In this document: piece by piece, positions 1 to 10,700 of the stretch | Layout of the letters: each line of letters begins with the position of its first letter | How positions within the stretch are numbered: position 1 is the stretch's first letter | Assembly: GCA_049115735.1 (NCBI GenBank) | Contig: JAGDZP010000032.1 | Location: forward strand, 70,540-134,539 | Source: CAXBNB01 sp049115735 | Lineage (GTDB): Bacteria > Bacteroidota > Bacteroidia > Cytophagales > Cyclobacteriaceae | Length of the DNA stretch: 64,000 bases | Direction: 5' to 3' | Made by a program: the position numbers and the translations under genes | Notes under the pieces: generated by a model | Database searches by the model: none | Told to the model about the DNA's origin: nothing | What the model saw: only the letters and a program-made list of their open reading frames with translations

Positions 1-484
1 TTCCGTCGTAGGAACAAATGAAAAAACTTACCCGGACGAACCTAACGAAGGAATCGAGTTAGGCGAAGAGTTTAGCTATGAAATTGAGGTTAAAGAGGGT
101 ATGATGTATCTGACATTCAGCAGTGAAGGTCATGAAACCCGTAAATTCACAAAAAATCTGATAGAATCGGAATATTCAACAGCTGCTGATATTCCTAAGC
201 AAACTCAAAATCTATTCGTGCCAATTGGACAGGATGGAGTAGAGCGGACAAATGCTTATGCTGAAGAGGGCCTCTTTTTTAAGCTGGGCTGCTATAATCA
301 AACAAACGGAAAATCCCCGGAAGTGAATCAGAACTGGTGTTCAGGTGCTGAAACCTTTGGTGGCGATATTCAAAAGCAATATTCAACCGGGAACTATGCC
401 GAAGTTTGGTTTAAAAAGGCAACCATCTATGTGAGTGATGATGCTTACACTAATGAAGGTTATTTCAAGAAAAATGATCATTAA
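1..484 (+). CDS. PL7-type alginate lyase, C-terminal part (cut by window edge)
   Basis: The reading frame is open from position 2 and ends at TAA 482-484, so the start lies outside the window. The visible ~160 residues match the C-terminal half of the next gene almost motif for motif (GIELGEEFSYEI, YLTF-SEGHE, YNQTNGK, GDI-KQY--G-YAEVWFK). YNQTNGK and the closing YAEVWFK strand are what I know from the alginate_lyase2 (PL7) beta-jelly-roll fold, which cleaves alginate by beta-elimination. It would act outside the cytoplasm, releasing oligoalginate for the heparinase-fold lyase downstream. Family assignment is by recognition of motifs; the signal peptide cannot be seen. Confidence 0.8.
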   Translation, partial: SVVGTNEKTYPDEPNEGIELGEEFSYEIEVKEGMMYLTFSSEGHETRKFTKNLIESEYSTAADIPKQTQNLFVPIGQDGVERTNAYAEEGLFFKLGCYNQTNGKSPEVNQNWCSGAETFGGDIQKQYSTGNYAEVWFKKATIYVSDDAYTNEGYFKKNDH

Positions 485-611
485 GCATAAAACCAAATGA
501 GATTCATTGGCGGGATGTGTTTTTCTTACTTGTTATGAACACACTATCACCAATTTCGATATGCAAAAGCAATGAGAATAAATTTATCACAACACTAAAC
601 TAAGAAATCAA

Positions 612-1705
612 ATGGAAAATAATGCTAATAGAACCTCAATACTACTATTTGTTATTTTGATTGTACTGACCTTATTTCAGGTCGGATGTTCCAATACTAC
701 CAAGAATAACGTGTCTGAATCCGATATTGAATCCCCAAATTCAATTTCTCAAAGTGAAAATGATAAAGTATACCCAAGCGATGTAATACCGTATTTTGAT
801 CAATGGAAAATCTTGCTGGGAGACGGTACGTCGAGTAGTGATTTAATAAACTTTGTGCATAATGACTACTTTTATGCTGAGAATGATGGGTCGGATTGGG
901 TGGTATATAAAACACCAAATTCTGGAATAACATCCCGAACTTCAAGTAACACAAGATCAGAATTAGGACAAAAAGAACAATGGCTGCCCAAAACCGGCGG
1001 TAAGCTAACTGGGACATTGAAAGTAATGCATGTATCCACCTCGGGTGATGCTCGTGTTGCGGCATCATATTCAGTGGTTGTTGGTCAAATTCATAGTGAC
1101 GATGGTCACGAAAACGAACCATTGAAGATTTTTTACAAGAAGTTTCCAGGGCATACAAAAGGATCTGTCTTTTGGAATTATGAGATCAACACCGAGGGTG
1201 ATAACTCAGAAAGGTGGGATTATTCAAGCGCTGTGTGGGGCCATGATATGTCAGTTGTCGGATCAGGTCCGACCGAATATCCTGAAGAGCCAAGCGATGG
1301 AATTGAACTCGGAGAAGAGTTTAGCTATGAAATAAATGTTTATGAAGGAATCATGTACCTCACTTTTACGAGTGAAGGTCACGAATCAAAATCATTTAAA
1401 AAAATCTGGTGTCATCAGATTTCTCTATTTACTCAGCTATTCCTCAGCAAATTTTGACTTTGTATGCCTCGATCGGAAGGGATGGTACCGAACAAAAAAA
1501 TGCATACGCTGGTGAATTGCAATATTTCAAGCAGGGTGCCTACAATCAAACCAATGGAAAGAATCCTGCTGATAATATGGTTTGGAGTACCGGATCAAAA
1601 ATCTATGATGGAGATATAGCCAAACAATATGCGAATGGAAGCTATGCGGAAGTTTGGTTCAAAGACGCTTATGTTGGTCCTAGCACAGTGCCCAACCAGC
1701 AATAA
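612..1705 (+). pseudogene. PL7-type alginate lyase lipoprotein, frameshifted in an A7 run
   Basis: The frame from ATG 612 begins with a lipoprotein signal (hydrophobic run, then FQVGC lipobox), continues through the PL7 core (RSELGQKEQW, the substrate-binding RxE region; later GQIHSDDG, the QIH motif) and ends early at 1457. The C-terminal part (SSDFSIY... YNQTNGK ... YAEVWFK, stop 1703-1705) lies in the -1 frame. Alignment to the upstream paralogue puts the shift at the seven A's 1398-1404: reading one extra A, or slipping -1, gives KKNLVSSDF against TKNLIESEY in the paralogue. Joined, the product would be about 364 residues, a normal PL7 size. It could be a sequencing error, a true frameshift mutation, or slippage on the A7 tract. 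Confidence 0.78.
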
Positions 1706-1751
1706 TAATATGGAATTCTCCTATTCCACTTTGATATCAAAATTCAGAAAA

Positions 1752-4037
1752 ATGAACGTTTTGAATGACCCAATTACCGTATTTAGGAGTATCTTTTTAT
1801 TTGTTTGCATAAGCATTTCAGTGCTTGCAAATGCCCAAATAATACCAAGCGACCGAGTGCTAGAGGTTGACGCTCTTGAACAATACTTGAAAACGCAAGC
1901 CCGACAGGGTATTTCAAAAAAGAAGAACCTATCAACCGCAGAATTGGCAGATTATTTTCGAAATAAATTTTCTGAGCGATTTTTCTACAATTGGGAAACT
2001 GTACTGGCTCGATTCGAGCTTTATGATCAAACCTATGGCAACCGAAGTGGCCATGAAGATCGGGCGAAAGACCACATGACCAAATATGCCGATTCTACAA
2101 CATGGGTATTACCATTTGAATATTTGAACGGAGAACCGGTAAATGCCTATGCTCTGCGTCATTTGGCAAGACAGCATAAGATGGTAGATATTGCTTTGCA
2201 ATATTTCTATGATGGCAAAAACCCTAAATATATCAACTACTTCACTCGGCAAATGAGGTCTTTGAATATGGCACTGGAGAAAGGAAAGTATGAAAAAATT
2301 GAAGATGGCAATGGGGTTTATGAGGCATTTCGATCTGGTTATAGAGTGCTGAATTGGCTAAGTATTCACAACTTGTTCTTAGGTGAGAAGGCTTATTCAG
2401 ATAAAGATCAATTACTGACTCTAGCCACTCTTTTACAGCATGGAGCCCACCTGTACTCTCGAAATGCTAGTTTTAAGTCTGGAAACCATCAAACCCGTGG
2501 AGTATCTGCACTCGCCATGTTAGCTATTGTCTTTCGCGATTTTGAGGGAACAGATCTTTGGTTTGATCGGGCCATGACACGTCTGGAAGAACATCTCGAT
2601 AAAGAAATCAATGGTGATGGCTTTCAATTTGAGCGTTCTATACATTACCACATGAGCGATATAGCCAATTATTATTACGTTTATCAATTGGCGAAAATTA
2701 GCGGAATACCCATTAGCCAGACATGGGAAAACAGGCTCAGGTCTCTATTCACGACACTCGTTAGAATAGCATATCCCGATCGAAGCGCCCCTGTTTTGCA
2801 AGACGACACAGAGATACCATGGGCGGAAAAAAATGACATCTCCGGTGCGATGACCTTGGGTTATTTGCTTTTCAAGGATGAAACTTTCGGTTACTTCGCC
2901 AAAGATCATGTAGAGGATAGGATGTATTGGTTTTTACAACAAAGCCAACTTGATCTGCTTCAAAATATTGAATCCAAGAATCCAAACTATGGTTCAGAGG
3001 TATTTGAGGAAACAGGATATTACGTCATGCGTGAAGGCTGGGCTAAGAATGATAAAATGATGATAATTTCTGCTGGCCTTGATGCTAAAAAACCAGATCA
3101 TCAGCACGGAGATATGCTTGGTATCCAGGCTATGTCCAGCGGGCAAGTGATACTGCCAAATTATCAAGTCAGATATTCACTCCCTGACTATGACTTCTTC
3201 AAAAACTCTTTAGTTAAGAATGTGGCATTGCTTGATGAGGAACTCCAGGGCCGAGCGTATAAAGGCAACAAAGGAGGTAGCGGTTTTGGAAAATTTGGAG
3301 ACCTCCCCGAACCCAAAGTAATAACCTGGCAGAGCAATGAAACTTTTGATTTGTTTGTTGGCTCACATGACGGATTCGACCGAAATGGCGTGGAATATAG
3401 CAGACAAGTAATTTTTGTAAAGAACGACTATTGGATTGTAAAGGATAATTTCAATTCTTCCTCAACTCACGAATACAAGCAAGTATGGCAAGGGCACTAT
3501 TCCTTTGAGAATGCTCCGAACCTACTCAGATCTACTTTTGACAATGGAAGTGGTTGTGATATATACCAGCTGAACAGGATTGATGAGTATACTTCTGATG
3601 GAAAAAGGGGTAAAGAATGGTCGGTGGTTTCCAAGTCTGGGCAAAGTGAATTTAGCTTTATTACAGTGATCTATCCTTACTCCTCTTATGATCGAAGGCT
3701 CGACGAGTCCGTCGGTAAGAACATGATTGGAAACTGGAAAATTGGGGAAATTCCTTTCGAAGTGACTGGACCAAACTTCAAAACGCTTGGTAACGATGGT
3801 AAGTATTTTGTTTTTGATCTTGAAGGACTCACTATAGATCGATCTCAGGTGATATTTTCAGAATCAACAGATATCCATATAGAACTAGAGGAAAAAACGC
3901 TGAATATCTATGGACTAGGTGATGAGCCAATTGATGTTTCCATAAAGGATTCTACTGGCACAACTCTAAATAAAATGCGAGTGGAAGGCGACATAAAAAT
4001 GCAACCAGGAGATTTGTTGGTTATTGATCTACCATGA
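1752..4037 (+). CDS. Heparinase II/III-fold polysaccharide lyase, likely oligoalginate lyase (PL17-like)
   Basis: About 761 residues. I chose ATG 1752 because it gives a clean signal peptide (MNVLNDPITVFRSIFLFVC...ANAQ); an in-frame ATG at 1710 adds an unlikely 14-residue head. The N-terminal half is an alpha/alpha toroid with the catalytic-type SGNHQTRG motif (Asn-His) and ERSIHYH; the C-terminal half has KPDHQHGD, the His motif of the heparinase II/III beta-sandwich. This architecture is that of PL17 and related exo-acting oligoalginate lyases, which release the monomer that becomes DEH. Its place between PL7 lyases and a KDG kinase supports alginate as substrate. PL39 or another heparinase-fold family is the alternative. 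Confidence 0.8.
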   Translation: MNVLNDPITVFRSIFLFVCISISVLANAQIIPSDRVLEVDALEQYLKTQARQGISKKKNLSTAELADYFRNKFSERFFYNWETVLARFELYDQTYGNRSGHEDRAKDHMTKYADSTTWVLPFEYLNGEPVNAYALRHLARQHKMVDIALQYFYDGKNPKYINYFTRQMRSLNMALEKGKYEKIEDGNGVYEAFRSGYRVLNWLSIHNLFLGEKAYSDKDQLLTLATLLQHGAHLYSRNASFKSGNHQTRGVSALAMLAIVFRDFEGTDLWFDRAMTRLEEHLDKEINGDGFQFERSIHYHMSDIANYYYVYQLAKISGIPISQTWENRLRSLFTTLVRIAYPDRSAPVLQDDTEIPWAEKNDISGAMTLGYLLFKDETFGYFAKDHVEDRMYWFLQQSQLDLLQNIESKNPNYGSEVFEETGYYVMREGWAKNDKMMIISAGLDAKKPDHQHGDMLGIQAMSSGQVILPNYQVRYSLPDYDFFKNSLVKNVALLDEELQGRAYKGNKGGSGFGKFGDLPEPKVITWQSNETFDLFVGSHDGFDRNGVEYSRQVIFVKNDYWIVKDNFNSSSTHEYKQVWQGHYSFENAPNLLRSTFDNGSGCDIYQLNRIDEYTSDGKRGKEWSVVSKSGQSEFSFITVIYPYSSYDRRLDESVGKNMIGNWKIGEIPFEVTGPNFKTLGNDGKYFVFDLEGLTIDRSQVIFSESTDIHIELEEKTLNIYGLGDEPIDVSIKDSTGTTLNKMRVEGDIKMQPGDLLVIDLP

Positions 4038-4171
4038 TTATTCAGGGAGAATGTAGAAAACCAGCTTGAATTTCACGACATATTGATAGTCTCGATAATG
4101 AAGTATATTTACTTGGAGTTCATGGCGGATAAAGTATAGCTGGTTGGCTGAAAGTTTATTGAATTAATAAA

Positions 4172-5173
4172 ATGAAAAAAGTTGTCACGTTCGGGGAAGT
4201 AATGATGAGGTTGTCACCTCCTGGATACTCCAAATTTTCACAAGCTACCAGCCTCGAGTTGGTTTATGGTGGAGGTGAAGCCAATGTGGCGATTTCATTG
4301 GCCTACCTGGGATTGGACGCAAGCCATGTGACCCGCTTTCCTGATAATGTAATTGGCAAAGCTGCAACACAATTCTTAAGACAACACTGGCTGGATACCT
4401 CCAATGTCATTTATGGCGGTGAGATGATTGGGAAGTATTTTTTGGAGAAAGGAGCAGTTCACCGTCCGAGTGAAGTCATCTACGAAAGAGAGGGGTCGTC
4501 CTTTTCATTGATAGAGCCGTCAATGATTGATTGGAAAGCCATATTGAAGGATGCAGATTGGTTTCATTGGACCGGCATTACACCTGCAGTTTCTCAGGGT
4601 GCTGCCGACTGTTGCCTGGATGCTATTCAAGCTGCCAACGAACTTGGAGTGATGGTTTCCGGTGATATTCATTCCAGAAAAAATATGTGGCATTATGGCC
4701 AAAGCATGCAGGAGGTGATGCCTCCATTGATCCATGGGTGCGATGTGGTTATCGGCGATTCCTATGATATATTTGAGATTTTTGGAACTGGTAGTCCAGG
4801 AGAAAGTTTCAGCAAATCGGCTAAAGAACTGATGAAGATCTGTCCGAGAATACAGAAAGTGGCTGGCAAAAACCGAGAAGCCATTAGCGGATCGCACAAT
4901 CGCATTCAAGGAAAAATGTGGAATGGAAACCGGTATATCAAGACAGAACACCTGGATGTCACACATATAGTGGATAGGGTAGGAACCGGGGATGCCTATG
5001 CAGCTGGTCTCATTTATGGCCTACTTAATTATACCGAGGACCATGAATCTTTGAAGTTTGCAACAGCGGCGTGTGCATTAAAGCATACCGTACCGGGTGA
5101 TGTTAACATGGTTTCCCTCCAAAACGTCCAGAATCTTATTGATGGGGATACTTCTGGGTCAATTAAGAGGTAG
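4172..5173 (+). CDS. kdgK: 2-keto-3-deoxygluconate kinase (PfkB family)
   Basis: 333 residues, normal for KdgK. N-terminus VTFGEVMMRLSPPGY and YGGGEANVAISLAYLG (the GGxxxN motif) are typical of KDG kinases; DRVGTGDAYAAG near residue 270 is the PfkB signature with the catalytic Asp and anion hole. The enzyme phosphorylates KDG to KDPG in the cytoplasm, the step after DEH reduction in alginate breakdown, so it fits the lyases just upstream. Oddity: where KDG kinases usually read D-x-N-Y/F-R, this one has GDIHSRKNMW. It is convergent with the PQQ dehydrogenase, with 22 bp between stops. Confidence 0.88.
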   Translation: MKKVVTFGEVMMRLSPPGYSKFSQATSLELVYGGGEANVAISLAYLGLDASHVTRFPDNVIGKAATQFLRQHWLDTSNVIYGGEMIGKYFLEKGAVHRPSEVIYEREGSSFSLIEPSMIDWKAILKDADWFHWTGITPAVSQGAADCCLDAIQAANELGVMVSGDIHSRKNMWHYGQSMQEVMPPLIHGCDVVIGDSYDIFEIFGTGSPGESFSKSAKELMKICPRIQKVAGKNREAISGSHNRIQGKMWNGNRYIKTEHLDVTHIVDRVGTGDAYAAGLIYGLLNYTEDHESLKFATAACALKHTVPGDVNMVSLQNVQNLIDGDTSGSIKR

Positions 5174-5195
5174 TTTAGAAAGGAGCCATCCAATT

Positions 5196-7337
5196 CTAAT
5201 CTGGAAGCGCATAAGCCATGTAATAATCTCCAGACCGTGTGCCATTCTTCCCACCACCGCCAGCAGCAATGAGCACATATTGCTTGCCATCAATTTGGTA
5301 AATACTAGGGGTTGCATAGCCTACTGCAGGTAGTGCCACTTCCCAAAGTAGCTCCCCGGTAGCCTTATCAAAAGCGTGAAATTTTTCATCTCGTGAAGCT
5401 CCCACAAAGACAAGGCCGCCAGCTGTTGTAACACAACCACCCCAAAGTTGCGTGCCTGTTGTTGGAATTCCTTTGGCCGTAAGTTCGGGGTACTCACCCA
5501 AAGGGATTTTCCACAACATTTTCCCAGAATTGAGATCTATCGCATTGAGTGTACCCCAAGGGGGTTTACTGGCAGGGTATCCAGCCGTATCAAAGAAGTA
5601 CCTGTATTTCTCATTGACATAACGTGTGATCGAATTGCCCTTGGTCGCAGCGCCAGACTCGTCCTCATCAGATGTCAAGAACTCACCAATGGCTTGCAAT
5701 TGAGTATTATCAAACCAAGTGAATGCTGGCATGCCTCTTCTTCCGCGGGTCAGGAGATCAGAAATCTGATCAATTGTATACTTTGATTCTATTCCTACTA
5801 GTGAGGGGTAGTTGGTGCCATTACCCTTTTTATCAATTCCATGACAACTAATACAGTTTGACTTGTAAAGTTTGCGACCCAATGCCATACTTGCTAGCAC
5901 GGAACCTCCCGCTTCCTCAGCTCGTTCCACCTCGAATTCGACAGCTTTTATTTTGATGATAGAGGCAAATTCATTGGCCGTAATGTAAAGTACCCCTGTA
6001 CACGGATCAAAGCTTGCTCCACTCCACTCTGCGCCACCTCTTGTCCCAGGTCTGACTAAGGTGCCTTCAAAACTGGGTGGCGTGAACAACTTTCCAGATT
6101 TGAATTTATTGAATTCACCAATTGCAAATTCGTATGCTTCTTCACCAATATTACTCAAATCTTCTTCAGCAAACCCTTGCTTAGTGAATGGTACAGGAAA
6201 CGAAGGAAATGGTTGAGTGGGATAAGCGCTTTCACGCGGTATGTCAGAGGGTAATACCTCACGCTCTTCGATGGGATATAGTGGTTCACCCGTCTCTCTA
6301 TCCAGTAAGAAAATGAAACCTGTCTTTGTTGGCTGGGCTACAGCGTCAATACTCAGGCCATTTACATTGATAGTAACAAGATTGGGTGCACAAGGCAAAT
6401 CATAATCCCATAGGTCGTGATGAATGATTTGATAGTGCCAGACTCTTTCGCCAGTAGTGGCATTTAGTGCGATGACGCAATTGCCAAAAAGGTTTTCACC
6501 TAGACGCTCACCGCCATAGAAATCATATGTTGGGGAACCAGTCGCAGCAAATATCAGGTTCCTGTCTTCATCCAAGCTCAAGCCACCCCATGCATTGACG
6601 CCTCCTATATTTGCTGTCTCAGATACCTCCCATGTATCTGCGCCATATTCATCCCCTTGAGGATATGTGTGAAAAATCCATTCTCGATCACCCGTGAGTG
6701 CGTTGTACGCTCTGATATGTCCAGGTACGGAGTTGTGACCTTCGAGTACAGAAGACCCCATAATGAGTAGGTCTCCGAAAATAATTCCAGGTGATGTTGA
6801 ACAAATATTTACCGTTTCAAAAGGCACGTCCATATCTTTCCTCATATCGACTTGTCCATCTTCACCAAAGGTCTTGACCTTTTGTCCGGTCTTAGCATCT
6901 AAAGCGTACAGGTAATGTCCAGCTGTAAAGAGTATTCGTTCATCCACTCCTTTACTCCAGTAGACTACACCTCTGTTGACATTGCCTTGTGAGTTCAATT
7001 GACCAGAATTGAATCTCCAAATCTCTGTGCCATTTGTCGCATTCACTGCCATGAGTTGGAGGTCAGGAGATGTCAGGTATGCCGTCTTTTCAATGATAAT
7101 AGGATTGCACTGGATCGTGGAGCGCTCTGTGTTACCGCCAGTTCGGTATGTCCAGGCCAATTTTAAATTCTTGACATTTTCTTTGTTGATTTGTGTGAGC
7201 GATGAATATTGATTGGCATCCTTCGTACCGCGATAAACTCCCCATTTACTGTATTGACCCTTGTCTTCTTCATGGGAATCACAAGCATGTAGAACAAGAG
7301 CGAACAAAAGGATTAGGTGAGAGGAAAAGGACTTCAT
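5196..7337 (-). CDS. PQQ-dependent dehydrogenase with inserted cytochrome c domain
   Basis: 713 residues. The start gives a lipoprotein signal (LLFALVLHAC lipobox). The quinoprotein beta-propeller shows WTYRTGG, GGVNAWGGLSLD, IFAATGSPTYDFYGG and WHYQIIHHDLWDYDLP, as in the glucose-dehydrogenase-like (Gcd) family. A c-type haem domain (CISCH near residues 495-499, Met in GRRGMPAF) interrupts the propeller, whose last blades (WGGCVTTAGGLVFVGA) follow. It would oxidise a sugar or alcohol in the periplasm and pass electrons from PQQ to its own haem. Substrate cannot be told from sequence. No PQQ biosynthesis genes are in the window. Confidence 0.9.
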   Translation of the reverse strand: MKSFSSHLILLFALVLHACDSHEEDKGQYSKWGVYRGTKDANQYSSLTQINKENVKNLKLAWTYRTGGNTERSTIQCNPIIIEKTAYLTSPDLQLMAVNATNGTEIWRFNSGQLNSQGNVNRGVVYWSKGVDERILFTAGHYLYALDAKTGQKVKTFGEDGQVDMRKDMDVPFETVNICSTSPGIIFGDLLIMGSSVLEGHNSVPGHIRAYNALTGDREWIFHTYPQGDEYGADTWEVSETANIGGVNAWGGLSLDEDRNLIFAATGSPTYDFYGGERLGENLFGNCVIALNATTGERVWHYQIIHHDLWDYDLPCAPNLVTINVNGLSIDAVAQPTKTGFIFLLDRETGEPLYPIEEREVLPSDIPRESAYPTQPFPSFPVPFTKQGFAEEDLSNIGEEAYEFAIGEFNKFKSGKLFTPPSFEGTLVRPGTRGGAEWSGASFDPCTGVLYITANEFASIIKIKAVEFEVERAEEAGGSVLASMALGRKLYKSNCISCHGIDKKGNGTNYPSLVGIESKYTIDQISDLLTRGRRGMPAFTWFDNTQLQAIGEFLTSDEDESGAATKGNSITRYVNEKYRYFFDTAGYPASKPPWGTLNAIDLNSGKMLWKIPLGEYPELTAKGIPTTGTQLWGGCVTTAGGLVFVGASRDEKFHAFDKATGELLWEVALPAVGYATPSIYQIDGKQYVLIAAGGGGKNGTRSGDYYMAYALPD

Positions 7338-7736
7338 CTAGGATCAAACAATTTAGTCAAAACGCCTATCATAATATATGACAATATACTTTCTTTTTTT
7401 GTAGTCTAAGAATCTTATCGATTAAGACATTTTCTTTCTAAAGGATATAAACGGATAGATCCTGACGGTTCCAAAAAAAATAAGGTTCAGCTAAATACTA
7501 AGACCTTCCGGCTCCCAATTACAATTCAGATATTAAATAATAATCAGCAGGACTGGAGTACCAACGCCGCGACTGTCCCAAACCATTAGCAACAGTAGGT
7601 CGATATACTATCTACCAGGTTTTTGAATAATTCGCTTGCATAAATTACAATTCACTTTTCCTCTCTTTTTCAATATTGAGTATATTACGAGGTGATCTGG
7701 CCATCTACCAGATTTTGTTCAAGGGATCTTGATACG
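7338..7736. other. Intergenic region between divergent genes
   Basis: About 400 bp between the starts of the PQQ dehydrogenase (leftward) and the PSCyt1 protein (rightward). It must carry promoters for both. I see A/T-rich stretches but no convincing TAnnTTTG with TTG at proper spacing, no strong hairpin and no coding potential. Confidence 0.5.
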
Positions 7737-10700
7737 ATGAAGAAACACAGGCGCAAAGTAGGTTTATACATCTCGACATTGATGTTCGCAATTGTTGCGG
7801 TATTCATGTTACAATGTAAGGATAAAGATAGCGTACCAAACCTACCCGAAAAGGTAGATTTCAACTTTGACGTCAGACCTATTTTGGTTCAGAATTGTTA
7901 CCTGTGCCACGGTCCAGATCCCAGTAGTAGAAAGGCAGATTTGAGATTTGATACCTTCGAAGGAGCAACGGCATTACTCAAAGATGGAGGACATGCAGTG
8001 GTACCTGGAAGTCCCCATAAAAGTGAGTTGGTGAAAAGAATAACCAACGAAAGCCTGGATCAGGTTATGCCACCTCCAGAATCCAATTTGACGCTGAGCG
8101 AATATGACATAGCCATACTGAAAAAGTGGATTGATCAGGGGGCAGAATGGAAGCCTCATTGGGCATTTATTGCTCCTAAATCAAATGTTCATCATGATAA
8201 TTCTTCTAAGGAAGCTATTCAGGTAATAGACGATTTTATTCTCAAAGAATTAGCATTAAAGGATTTGGCCGTTGCAGGAGAGGCGGACAAAAATTCCCTA
8301 ATCAGAAGAGTGTCATACATACTTACAGGATTGCCGCCTACACTTGAAGAAATGGACGGTTTCTTAAATGACGAAAGCCCAACAGCATATGAAAAGATGG
8401 TTGATCAATACCTCCAGTCGGAAAGGTTCGGAGAGCGATGGGCTCGCCATTGGATGGATATAGTCAGATATGCTGAAACCAAAGGGCATGAGTTTGACTA
8501 TCCGATTATGGATGCCTGGAGGTACAGAGATTATTTGATAAGGGCCTTTAATCAGGATTTGCCTTATGACCAGTTCGTTCGAGAGCATCTGGCAGGGGAT
8601 ATGATAGAATCTCCCAGGTTGGACTCAGAAACAGGCAATAACGAATCACATATAGGAACAGCATTTTATACCCTCGGTGAAGGTACACATAGCCCTGTTG
8701 ATATCAGAAAGGATGAAGCGGACAGAATAGACAACATGATCGATGTGACCAGCAAGGCTTTCCAGGGCTTAACCGTATCCTGTGCCAGGTGTCATGACCA
8801 CAAATTTGATCCCATACCTACTGCAGATTATTATGCTATGTATGGAGTGATGGAGAGCAGCCGCTTTACACCCCGGCCTGCTGAGCTCTCAATGGAAAAG
8901 TTAAAAAATTTAGAAAAAGCCGAAGAGTTAAAGGATGGAATTAAGGCTATGTTGGCTGAATCCTGGGCAAATGATCAAGATTTGTTGAACACTACTATTG
9001 CTGCACATTTTGATCAAAGAGATACAAGTGCTTTTGAAATTTTAGGAGATTTTAGAGGACAAGGTCATTCTGGCTGGAAAAGTGATGGAATCGCTTTTGG
9101 TAAAGAATCAACTTTGGGTGAGCCTGTTTTTGATTCTTCAGGGAAAAATATTGTCCGACTGGCTTCTGGAAAAATTTCCAGCAAATACTTTTCAAAAGGA
9201 ATTTTTGGTGCGCTTCGATCTCCAAATTTCACCATCAATAAGGATTTTATTGGAGTTAAGGCTATTGGTGAGAAATCTACTATTCGAATTATTATTGATA
9301 ATTTCCAATTGATAAGGTATCCTATCTACGGAGGTCTAAGCAATAAGGTAGAGAAAGGTGAATGGCAGCAGATAAAATTTGATGTTTCAGCCTGGAAGGG
9401 GCACAAAGCTTATATTGAGATTATTCCTGGCAACTTTCCCACCAAAGCGATATTGTACGATTTGCCAGCTGACGCTTATGTAGAAGCTGAATATGCTATT
9501 GCATTCGATGGTGAATGGCCGAAGGTATTTCCGATAAAAGAGAATTTACAAACGAGCGATGACCTCATTGCCCGGTGGAAGAGTAAAGAACTACAATCAC
9601 AGGATGTAGAAAAAATCAATGCGTTGTTGAAGGAAAAAGCACTCAAGAATTCTTTCCCTGAACTTAATGAACAAAGAAGGCAACTAAAGGAGCTCACAAC
9701 TACTTTACAGGATTCTACATTCTTCATTGGAGTTGACGATGGCTTTGGGGTTAATAGTCCTGTATTTGTGCGTGGAAGTCATAAAACTCTGTCAGAAAAA
9801 TCAGTACCAAGGGGTTTCTTATCAGCCGTGTCCGTCGAGAATAATGCCTTCAATTCTCCCGGTAGCGGAAGAATGGAATTGGCTGACGCCATTCTTGACC
9901 CTAAAAATCCATTGACATCCAGGGTAATGGTAAATCGTATTTGGCATCATCTTTTCGGAAGGGGACTTGTTGAAACGGTAGATAATTTTGGTTTGCAAGG
10001 AAAACTGCCTACACACCCAGAACTGTTAGATTATTTGGCAATCCAATTTCAGGAAAGTGGTTGGTCTATAAAAAAAATAATCAGGTCAGTGGTGTTAACT
10101 GAAGCTTTCAGGAGATCCGTGGATGCAGTAGAAAATGCTGAGTTGCTTGACCCAGATAATTTATTGCTATCCCATTTTCCGCTGCGGAGGTTGGAGTCAG
10201 AGGCCATTCGAGATGCACTGCTCGTAGCTGGAGGTAATTTAGATTTGAATATGTACGGACCACCAGAGAAGGTGTTTTTAACGGAGTTTATGCGGGGTAG
10301 AGGTCGCCCTCGTGAATCTGGTCAATTAGATGGAGGAGGCCGACGAAGTATTTACCAGGAGGTGAGACGCAATTTTCTGCAACCCATGATGCTAACATTT
10401 GATCACCCAATTCCATTCACAACTTTTGGAAAACGAAATGTTACCAATGTGCCCGCTCAATCTCTAATCCTGATGAACGATCCTTTTGTGATTTATCAGG
10501 CAGAAAAAATGGCTAATTCCGTCTTGAATCAGGAGGGATTGAAGGTGGATGACAGGATCAAATATATTTATTCTAAGACATTATCGAGGGAACCAAAAGC
10601 GCAGGAATTGGTCAATGCTAGGGAGTTTCTTACTACATTGGCAGCATCTTATGATCTGACTGATGCTGAAATCGAAAGTAGCCTTGACGTTTGGAAGGAT

